Assembly (NCBI GenBank): GCA_001704765.1
Contig: MBFK01000121.1
Location: 1 to 64,000 of the forward strand
DNA length: 64,000 nt
Source of the DNA: Sinorhizobium shofinae
Lineage (GTDB): Bacteria; Pseudomonadota; Alphaproteobacteria; Rhizobiales; Rhizobiaceae
Direction: 5' to 3'
The notes beneath the pieces were generated by a model. It was not told the origin of the DNA and ran no database searches. It saw only the letters and a program-made list of their open reading frames with translations. The translations under genes were made by a program, and so were the position numbers. Numbering within the stretch: the first letter of the stretch is position 1; each line of letters begins with the position of its first letter. Below, one piece after another: positions 57,806 to 64,000 of this stretch.

Positions 57806-58546
57806 ATGCAGATCGTGATCGAACATAGCCGCAAGGACATCCATAATTCGGACATTCCCGTCGTCTGCGCCGCTTGTGAAGCGCGCCACGGCGGCGTTTG
57901 CGGCACCTTGACGCCGCGCCAACTAACCGAACTCAGCCGCCACGCGGCGCGTCGGCGCGTCGAGCCCGGCGGCGAGATGATCGGCCAGGGCGAAGCGGCG
58001 AACAACTATGCAAACATCATTCGCGGCGTGGTGAAACTCAGCAAGATGCTGTCCGACGGCCGCCAGCAGATCGTGGGGCTGCAATTCGCCCCCGACTTCA
58101 TGGGTCGGCCCTTCATGCGGGAAAGCGCCTTGAGCGCGGAAGCGGCGACCGATACCGATGTCTGCGCCTTTCCCCGCGCCGTCATCGAACGCCTCGTCGC
58201 GGAAGCGCCCGGTCTTGAACACCGGCTGCACCAACAGGCGCTCAAGGAACTGGACGAGGCGCGAGACTGGATGCTGACTCTGGGCCGAAAAACGGCACAG
58301 GAAAAGGTCGCAAGCTTCCTCTATCTCATCGCCACCCACGTTGATCCCGAGAACGGCGTGGCGAAGGAATTCGATCTTCCGTTGTCACGGGCCGATATCG
58401 CCGACTATCTCGGTCTCACTATTGAAACGGTGAGCCGCCAGATCACGAAGCTGCGCAAGGAAGGCGTGATCCGCGTCGACAACAGCCGCCGTGTGAGCGT
58501 GCCGGATAGTCGCCGCCTGATGCGCCATGCCGGCATTGACTGTTGA
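57806..58546 (+). CDS. fnrN: FnrN-type oxygen-responsive Crp/Fnr regulator
   Basis: This 246-residue activator has an N-terminal Cys set for an oxygen-labile 4Fe-4S cluster: C21 and C24 (VVCAACEARHG), C32 (GVCGTLT), and C120 (DTDVCAF). A cyclic-nucleotide-like beta roll follows, then a helix-turn-helix RADIADYLGLTIETVSRQIT whose E-x-x-S-R reads the TTGAT half site. The Cys set separates it from FixK proteins, which lack it. It probably activates fixNOQP, fixGHIS, the hemerythrin gene and itself when oxygen is low. Confidence 0.94.
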   Translation: MQIVIEHSRKDIHNSDIPVVCAACEARHGGVCGTLTPRQLTELSRHAARRRVEPGGEMIGQGEAANNYANIIRGVVKLSKMLSDGRQQIVGLQFAPDFMGRPFMRESALSAEAATDTDVCAFPRAVIERLVAEAPGLEHRLHQQALKELDEARDWMLTLGRKTAQEKVASFLYLIATHVDPENGVAKEFDLPLSRADIADYLGLTIETVSRQITKLRKEGVIRVDNSRRVSVPDSRRLMRHAGIDC

Positions 58547-58555
58547 TCTGCGCCC

Positions 58556-59314
58556 TCAGGACAATCCGCAACATCCCACCGCCAGACGCGGATCGTCCAG
58601 GAGGATAGCGTCAGGTTCTATCCGGTGCAGGTACTCAAGTCCTTCTCGGTCGATCAGGCCAACCGGAAACGGCGGATATTCGGGCAGTGGAATCGAGCGC
58701 GGCTGACCGACCATTACTGCAAGATGCAGGCCGACATGGCGAACGATTGCCGCGCGTTCAGGGCTCGCTGCGCCCTGCCATAGCCTGAACCAGTCGGCTC
58801 CGGCATTCCGCGCCCGAGCGGCGGAGTCCGGCTCCTCCAGGAAAGCGAGAATGGCGATATCCGCTCTGACGGAGCGTGCGAGAGCGATGAGGTCGAGGCT
58901 GCGCAGGCCCAGCATCGTTCGCTCGATCGCATTCGCGCCGGCGACCTCATTGACGATGAGCGCGAGTTGCGCCGGATCAGTAAGCTTGATGTCCAGGAGA
59001 ACGCCCAGCGAACCGGAGGCCGCCAGCGCCTCGTGGAGCGTCATCGTGGCCGGCAGCAGGCGTCGCAACGTTGCGAGATCGATATCCGCAACGGCGCGCC
59101 CATCACCGCAGAGCCGTCGAAGATCGTCATCGTGCATGCAAACGAAAGCGCCGTCCTTCGTGAGGCGAATGTCCGTCTCGATGGCATCTGCAGCAGCCCC
59201 GGCGGCAGCACGCAGCGCCTCCACGGTGTTCTCAGCAGCAAGGGCTGCACCGCCGCGGTGCGCAATGATAAGCGGTTTGCGGCCGGAGCGACCAATCCAC
59301 AAATCAGACGACAT
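58556..59314 (-). CDS. Glycerophosphodiester phosphodiesterase family protein
   Basis: This 252-residue TIM-barrel enzyme (UgpQ-like) hydrolyses glycerophosphodiesters to glycerol 3-phosphate. The catalytic HRGG with Glu is seen in IIAHRGGAALAAENTVEA, the metal site in AIETDIRLTKDGAFVCMHDD and the third acid in GVLLDIKL. The C-terminal end is short, with CCGLS. It sits 24 bases after cobD on the same strand, perhaps co-transcribed, but has no evident role in cobalamin synthesis. Confidence 0.9.
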   Translation of the reverse strand: MSSDLWIGRSGRKPLIIAHRGGAALAAENTVEALRAAAGAAADAIETDIRLTKDGAFVCMHDDDLRRLCGDGRAVADIDLATLRRLLPATMTLHEALAASGSLGVLLDIKLTDPAQLALIVNEVAGANAIERTMLGLRSLDLIALARSVRADIAILAFLEEPDSAARARNAGADWFRLWQGAASPERAAIVRHVGLHLAVMVGQPRSIPLPEYPPFPVGLIDREGLEYLHRIEPDAILLDDPRLAVGCCGLS

Positions 59315-59338
59315 CGTCTTCTCCGGCTGCTGGATTTT

Positions 59339-60316
59339 TTAGAAAAGCAGGAACGGCAGAACCAGGACGGCAGAGGCCAGAGTGAGCGCGGTGCAGGCAC
59401 CATAGAAGACGGCCACGGCGGCGTCGATATCGTCGGTCGTCGCGACCGCGCGGCCGGAGCCGTTGATCATCGGCTCGTCCACCCTCGCACCGCCATAGAC
59501 CCGCGGCCCGGCAAGCTGAATATCGAGCGCGCCCGCCATAGCCGCCTCGGGCCAGCCCGAATTGGGCGAACGGTGGAAGCCATGGTCGCGCTTTGCCGCA
59601 TCGATCGCGGCCTTCGCCGCTTCGGCGCCGCGTTTGAAACGGGCCCCGGCGGCAATGAGGAGGACCGAAAGCCGCGCGGCCGGAAGGTTGGCGAGGTCGT
59701 CGAGCCGCGCCGAGGCCCAGCCGAAATGAAGGTATTTCGGGCTCTTATGGCCGACCATCGAATCAGCCGTGTTCAGCATCTTGTAGGCAAACAGGCCGGG
59801 GAGCCCGGCAACCGCATACCAAAGGGCGGGAGCGACGACACCATCGGAAAAGTTTTCTGCGAGACTTTCGATCGCCGCCCGGCTAACGCCGGGCTCATCA
59901 AGCGTTTTGGGATCGCGGCCTACGATCATCGACACAGCCTCGCGACCACCCGCAAGACCGTCGCTGCGCAGGCCGTCAGCGACCCGGCGAACGTGATCGG
60001 CGAGGCTCTTCTGAGCCAGGAAAACGGCAACGGTCATTGCCTCGAGGACAAAACCAAGCGCGCCGAGAACATTGAACAGGCGATTGAGCACCACACCGAC
60101 CAAGATGCTCGCGGCGAGGAGGATGAGGATTGTCGCAACGCCCCGCATCTTCAGCCAGCCGTCCCCGCCACGATTGAGCGCCTCGTCGAAAACGCCGATC
60201 GCCTTGCCGAAGAGCACCACCGGATGCGTCAGCCGCTCCCAGAGCCAATCGGGATCTCCGATGAGGCGGTCGATGATGAGAGCGACAACGAGGACGAGGA
60301 AAATTTCGGCTGACAT
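59339..60316 (-). CDS. cobD: Adenosylcobinamide-phosphate synthase CobD (CbiB family)
   Basis: This 325-residue inner-membrane protein attaches aminopropanol (phosphate) to adenosylcobyric acid. Family features include ALIIDRLIGDPDWLWERLTH at the start, IESLAENFSDGVVAPALWYA in the middle, MLNTADSMVGHKSPKYLHFGW and the end near GACTALTLASAVLV. Directly follows cobC (stop and ATG adjoin). Confidence 0.95.
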   Translation of the reverse strand: MSAEIFLVLVVALIIDRLIGDPDWLWERLTHPVVLFGKAIGVFDEALNRGGDGWLKMRGVATILILLAASILVGVVLNRLFNVLGALGFVLEAMTVAVFLAQKSLADHVRRVADGLRSDGLAGGREAVSMIVGRDPKTLDEPGVSRAAIESLAENFSDGVVAPALWYAVAGLPGLFAYKMLNTADSMVGHKSPKYLHFGWASARLDDLANLPAARLSVLLIAAGARFKRGAEAAKAAIDAAKRDHGFHRSPNSGWPEAAMAGALDIQLAGPRVYGGARVDEPMINGSGRAVATTDDIDAAVAVFYGACTALTLASAVLVLPFLLF

Positions 60317-61318
60317 CTACACTCCTGCTCGGCGCAAGGCTTCGGCAAGACGGCGGTCGCCATCCGCGTCCGCGGCCAGCCCGATCCGCAGCCAGCGCCG
60401 ATCGTAGTCGAACTTGCGCGTCAGAATGCGCTCCCGGCAGAGCGCCGTATGAAGATCGTATGCCCGTTCACGGTCGACGAGCGCGAAGAGCCCGGTGCCA
60501 CCGATGACATTGATGCCGGCGCCGCGAAGCACTGCATCAAGCGCAGCGTTCCGTTGGAGGATGCCATCTCTGATCGGCTTCGTGTCGCTTTCCATCAGCT
60601 TCGCCGAAACGGCGAGCGCCGGGCCTGAAACCGCCCAAGGGCCGAGCCATTCGCGGAAGGATTCCGTGATCGACCCGCTTGCGACAACGAAGCCAAGCCT
60701 CAGGCCCGCAAGACCGAAGAACTTGCCGAAGGAGCGGAAGACGACAAGGTTGTCATGGTCACCGACATGCGGGGCAACGCTTGCCCCCGGCTCGAGATCC
60801 CCGAAGGCTTCGTCGACGACGAGCAGGCCGTCGTGCAACTTCATCGCCGCTGCCATAGCCAGAATTTCGTTGGGCGCGAAAAGCCGGCCGGTCGGGTTAT
60901 TGGGGTTTACGAGAACCACAATGCCGTGCGTCGCAGACAGATCATCGGCGCGTGCGACAGGATCGACGACAAACCCCGCCGCCTTCAAGACGCGCGCGTA
61001 TTCGCCATAGGTCGGCGCGAATATGGCGGCGCGCCTCCTCGGGTCAGCAAGCCGCGGCAGCAACTGAATGACGGCCTGGGTTCCGGGCACCGGCAGCGGC
61101 ATGAGATCGCCGGTCCTATAGTAGCGGCGTGCCGCCGCGCGCGCTGCCTCCTCCAAGTGCCGATCCGGCAGGCGATGCCAGACCCGCGCGTCGATCTCCG
61201 GCAGAGCGACCGGGCACGGGTTGATGCCGGTCGAAAGGTCAAGCCAATCGTCGGGCGCGCCGCCGAAACGTGTCGCAGCCTCGGTGATTCCGCCGCCATG
61301 GAGGATCGGAGCGGTCAT
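60317..61318 (-). CDS. cobC: CobC, aminotransferase-fold cobalamin synthesis protein
   Basis: This 333-residue PLP-type enzyme (threonine-phosphate decarboxylase-like, CobD_Sal relative) makes or couples the aminopropanol arm. PLP-binding motifs: LVNPNNPTGRLF, VDEAFGDL and the Schiff-base Lys in VVFRSFGKFFGLAGLRLGF. ATG 61318 overlaps the cobB stop as ATGA; the frame continuing to 61645 is cobB shadow. Confidence 0.94.
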   Translation of the reverse strand: MTAPILHGGGITEAATRFGGAPDDWLDLSTGINPCPVALPEIDARVWHRLPDRHLEEAARAAARRYYRTGDLMPLPVPGTQAVIQLLPRLADPRRRAAIFAPTYGEYARVLKAAGFVVDPVARADDLSATHGIVVLVNPNNPTGRLFAPNEILAMAAAMKLHDGLLVVDEAFGDLEPGASVAPHVGDHDNLVVFRSFGKFFGLAGLRLGFVVASGSITESFREWLGPWAVSGPALAVSAKLMESDTKPIRDGILQRNAALDAVLRGAGINVIGGTGLFALVDRERAYDLHTALCRERILTRKFDYDRRWLRIGLAADADGDRRLAEALRRAGV

Positions 61319-62616
61319 TGTCGCTCCGAAAGATCGATGAGATGCATGAAGGAGCCGGCAACATTCCGGTGACGAAGGCCGGCATGGCCGAGATCGACGC
61401 CTGCCGCATCCTCCACGGCAAAGAGCGGCTCGGCCGCCCCTTCGGAAACGATCGTCGAATAGTGAAATTCGTGCGCCGTCATCGGTCCCTCGAAAAACCC
61501 ATTGTCGATCGGCGCGACGCGCCGGTAGCCGAGATGCCGCTTGCGCTCCGCGAAACTGGTGACGAGCGGCAAGAGCCCGAGCATCTGGTAACGTCTGCCG
61601 TCCGCTGCGACAAGCCCCTCGCCCAGCATCATGTAGCCGCCGCACTCTCCGAAAATCCGCGCGCCCCGCTCGGCCGCAACCTGCATTGCAATGCGGAAAT
61701 GCGAAGCGCCGGCGAGCATCTCTGCGTGCAACTCCGGATAGCCGCCCGGCAGATAGACCGCGTCGGCGCCAACATCGGGTGCTTCATCGTCCAGCGGTGA
61801 AAAGAACGAGATTTCTGCTCCCTGCCTGCGCCAGCCGGAGAGCAGATGCTCGTAACTGAAAGCGAAGGCGACGTCGCGAGCGACGGCAATCCGCTGGCCG
61901 AGCGGCCTCAGCGCCTTGGCTTCCGACGGCGGATCCGCCCGCAAGGGAGACGCTATGGTGAGAATGGCATCGACATCGCAGCCCGACGCGACACGCATTG
62001 CCGCGTGGTCGATGAAGGCTTCGAGCGCCCCGTGCTCGCCGGCCTGGACGAGACCCAGATGCCGTTCCGGCAGCTTCAATGCGCCGTCCTGGCGCAGCAC
62101 GCCGAAAATCGGGACGGCCGCGCGGTCGAGCGCGTCGCGCAGCATCGCCTCATGGCGGTCGCTGCCCACGCGGTTCAGGATGACGCCGGCGACGCGCACA
62201 TCATCGCGGTGATCCATATAGCCGCGCACCAGCGCCGCGACCGAATGGGAGAGACGGGCGCAATCGACAACCAGGACCACCGCCAGCCCGAGCGTCGCGG
62301 CCAGATCCGCTGGCGATCCCGTGCCATCCGCGGCGCCGTCATAGAGTCCCATCATTGCCTCGACGATGAGCGTGGAGTCGTCCTTCGTCGCGGCCGCGGC
62401 GTTGGCGAGGAGCAGTTCTGGCCGCATCGCCCAGGGATCATAGTTGAGACAGGGCTTGCCGCTTGCGGCCGTGTGGAAGGCGGGATCGATGTAGTCCGGG
62501 CCTGCTTTGCCTGGTGCGATGGAGAAGCCGCCCCGCGTCAGCGCCCGCAGAAGGCCGAGCGTCACCGTCGTCTTGCCCGAGCCGGAGCTCGGGGCAGCAA
62601 TCATCAGACCGCTCAT
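61315..62616 (-). CDS. cobB: Hydrogenobyrinic acid a,c-diamide synthase
   Basis: This 433-residue ATP- and glutamine-dependent amidase adds the a and c amides. The P-loop MIAAPSSGSGKTTVTLGLLR is at the start, KAGPDYIDPAFHTAA follows, and the C-terminal class I glutaminase-like half has the nucleophilic Cys in RIFGECGGYMMLGEGL. It overlaps cobA by four bases. Confidence 0.95.
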   Translation of the reverse strand: MSGLMIAAPSSGSGKTTVTLGLLRALTRGGFSIAPGKAGPDYIDPAFHTAASGKPCLNYDPWAMRPELLLANAAAATKDDSTLIVEAMMGLYDGAADGTGSPADLAATLGLAVVLVVDCARLSHSVAALVRGYMDHRDDVRVAGVILNRVGSDRHEAMLRDALDRAAVPIFGVLRQDGALKLPERHLGLVQAGEHGALEAFIDHAAMRVASGCDVDAILTIASPLRADPPSEAKALRPLGQRIAVARDVAFAFSYEHLLSGWRRQGAEISFFSPLDDEAPDVGADAVYLPGGYPELHAEMLAGASHFRIAMQVAAERGARIFGECGGYMMLGEGLVAADGRRYQMLGLLPLVTSFAERKRHLGYRRVAPIDNGFFEGPMTAHEFHYSTIVSEGAAEPLFAVEDAAGVDLGHAGLRHRNVAGSFMHLIDLSERQ

Positions 62617-63455
62617 GCCGGGTTCCGGCGTATGCGGCTCGAGAACGGGTCGGCGGCAAGCACGCGGCCATCGAGCGCACCCAGCCAGTCGAGCGACGGA
62701 CGCAGCCGAACGACCTCGCCGACGACGACGATTGCCGGCGGCTCCAGCCCCGAAGTCGCAACGTCGGCCTCGGCACGGGAAAGCGTGGTCTCAAGGACCA
62801 CCTGCTCAGGCGTCGCCGCGTTGCAGACGAAGGCGACCGGCTCGTCAGGCGAACGGCCGGCAGCGATGAGGTTCGCCGAAATCTGGCCGATATGCTTCAT
62901 CGCCATGTACATGACGATGACCGGCGACCCCTTGGCGATGCCCTCCCAGTTGATCCGGTCCGGCACAACGCCGGAGGAATCGTGGCCAGTGAGGAAGGTG
63001 ACCGCGTGATTGACTTCGCGGTGGGTCACCGGAATGCCGGCATAGGCAAGCCCGCCAATGCCCGCGGTGATGCCGGGCACGATACGGAACGGGATGCCGT
63101 GTTCGACGAGTGTCAAGGCTTCCTCGCCGCCGCGGCCGAAGACAAAGGGATCGCCACCCTTGAGGCGCAGTACCCTGAGCCCAGCGCGTGCGAGGTCGAC
63201 GAGGCGGAGCGAGATGTCGCGCTGCTTCAGCGACGGCTTGCCGCCACGTTTGCCGGCAAATTCGAGTGTGGCGCCCGGCTTGGCGAGCTTCAGACAATCG
63301 GCATTCACCAGCGCATCATGAACGATCACATCCGCCTGGCGGAGTGCATTGGCGGCATGAAGCGTCAAAAGGCCCGGATCACCGGGTCCGGCACCGACGA
63401 GCCAGACGGAACCGGGATTGAGTTCGGGCATGCCCGCAAAAAACGAATCCGTCAC
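62613..63455 (-). CDS. cobA: Uroporphyrinogen-III C-methyltransferase
   Basis: This 280-residue SUMT methylates uroporphyrinogen III at C2 and C7, the entry to cobalamin (and siroheme). S-adenosylmethionine and substrate motifs: VWLVGAGPGDPGLLTLHA, VLRLKGGDPFVFGRGGEE and VPGITAGIGGLAYAGIPVTH. No CysG-type N-terminal domain. First of the overlapping cobABC set. Confidence 0.96.
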   Translation of the reverse strand: MTDSFFAGMPELNPGSVWLVGAGPGDPGLLTLHAANALRQADVIVHDALVNADCLKLAKPGATLEFAGKRGGKPSLKQRDISLRLVDLARAGLRVLRLKGGDPFVFGRGGEEALTLVEHGIPFRIVPGITAGIGGLAYAGIPVTHREVNHAVTFLTGHDSSGVVPDRINWEGIAKGSPVIVMYMAMKHIGQISANLIAAGRSPDEPVAFVCNAATPEQVVLETTLSRAEADVATSGLEPPAIVVVGEVVRLRPSLDWLGALDGRVLAADPFSSRIRRNPA

Positions 63456-63570
63456 GGCTTGTTACTCCGGGGCTGGCGAAACATCTGAGCTGATTCTCTT
63501 TGGAAGGAAATGACGGCAGAGCATTGAATCTGCATGTCAAACAACACGATCTGGGCAGCAGCACAAGCCA

Positions 63571-63999
63571 TCAGACTGCCCCCGGGGCGCCTGATTTAAT
63601 TCTGAGAGCGCCGGCGTAGTGGCGCGGCGCCGCGATCGCTGCCGTCGCGCGGGCCGAGCGGATCTTGGGAACGAGTAGGACTGCATCGCACCCCGCCCCC
63701 GCCAGCGCAGCTCCCTCGGCGACGCCATGGCAGCCGGTATGGGCAAAAACAATCTCGGAAGGATTCTGCAGGCGGGGGGCCTCCGCCTCGAGCGTCGCCG
63801 CGTCGAAGAAGCGGACGGGCACGGAAAAATGCCGACCCGCTGCATGAATGGCAGGCTCTTCGGCGCGCGCGTCAAGCGAGGCGACGAACTCGACATCTCG
63901 CTCGGACGCGCCGGCGTCAGCGAGCGCCCGCTCGGCAAGCGCGATCACTTCCTCCGGTTCGGCGTTTCTCTCACAGCCGAGGCCGAGAACAAGCTTCAC
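63571..63999 (-). CDS. cobE: CobE-like cobalamin synthesis protein, at the window edge
   Basis: This 142-residue protein matches CobE, related to the C-terminal part of CbiG (LVLGLGCERNAEPEEVIALA; later FAHTGCHGVAEGAALAGAG). GTG 63999 adjoins the window end, so an upstream start cannot be excluded. The 115 bases to cobA contain no gene. Its role in the aerobic pathway is not fully established. Confidence 0.88.
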   Translation of the reverse strand: MKLVLGLGCERNAEPEEVIALAERALADAGASERDVEFVASLDARAEEPAIHAAGRHFSVPVRFFDAATLEAEAPRLQNPSEIVFAHTGCHGVAEGAALAGAGCDAVLLVPKIRSARATAAIAAPRHYAGALRIKSGAPGAV

Positions 64000-64000
64000 G

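Noticed and set aside
63456..63570. Cobalamin riboswitch before cobA
   Set aside because: The 115-base gap is too short and I see no B12-box-like sequence; cobA is probably expressed from upstream.

Overview
The window is GC-rich alphaproteobacterial DNA that reads as a Sinorhizobium/Ensifer-type (Rhizobiales) chromosome. The evidence is the very-long-chain fatty acid lipid A cluster (acpXL-fabZXL-fabF2XL-fabF1XL-adh-lpxXL), the aerobic cobalamin genes (cobE/A/B/C/D), fixNOQP and fixGHIS with FixK/FNR boxes and a cysteine-bearing FnrN, a UvrB with long rhizobial-style extensions, and intergenic palindromic mosaic repeats of the RIME type. The species is not resolved from sequence alone. No rRNA, complete tRNA, CRISPR array, transposase or prophage was seen.

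Layout. 0-10 kb: chemoreceptor, thioesterase, a frameshifted membrane-protein gene, a DMT-type membrane protein, uvrB carrying an in-frame palindromic insertion, a secreted glycine-rich/heptapeptide-repeat protein, a decayed copy of the uvrB tail, a J-domain protein and a cold-shock gene. 10-19 kb: dusA, several small proteins, a fumarylacetoacetate-hydrolase-family protein, a gamma-class carbonic anhydrase-like protein, a secreted phytochelatin-synthase-like protease, and a zinc uptake locus (zur-znuB-znuC divergent from znuA, with two palindromes between them). 19-36 kb: carbohydrate and organic acid use, comprising a GH43 xylosidase behind a TakP-like TRAP transporter, then a large minus-strand operon (sugar ABC transporter, GH2 beta-mannosidase, sugar isomerase-like and Gfo/Idh/MocA proteins, YghZ-like aldo/keto reductase) with a divergent LacI regulator and two matching operator-like palindromes. 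36-40 kb: a truncated cyclase, a hypothetical gene, a YdeI-family protein and gnd.

40-51 kb is the microaerobic respiration block: fixGHIS (cbb3 oxidase assembly and copper supply) and fixNOQP (the oxidase itself), separated by an AraC-type regulator and an SRPBCC-VOC fusion. Perfect or near-perfect TTGAT-N4-ATCAA boxes stand before fixG, fixN and fnrN. The fixN box lies in the short gap between fixN and a divergent hemerythrin-like gene, so both are probably under low-oxygen control. An unannotated 28-residue single-helix protein with a strong ribosome binding site follows the fixP terminator. 51-58 kb: a PAS protein, then the lipid A long-chain acyl operon, in which one of the two ketosynthases has lost its catalytic Cys and first His and so looks like a chain-length-factor partner. 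58-64 kb: fnrN, a glycerophosphodiester phosphodiesterase and the cob genes running off the right edge.

I did not find a clearly new defence or mobile system. The most unusual items are the palindromic element translated inside UvrB with its decayed tail copy 1.5 kb away, the FixK-box-coupled hemerythrin, the cbb3-linked micropeptide, and the ketosynthase/CLF-like pair.
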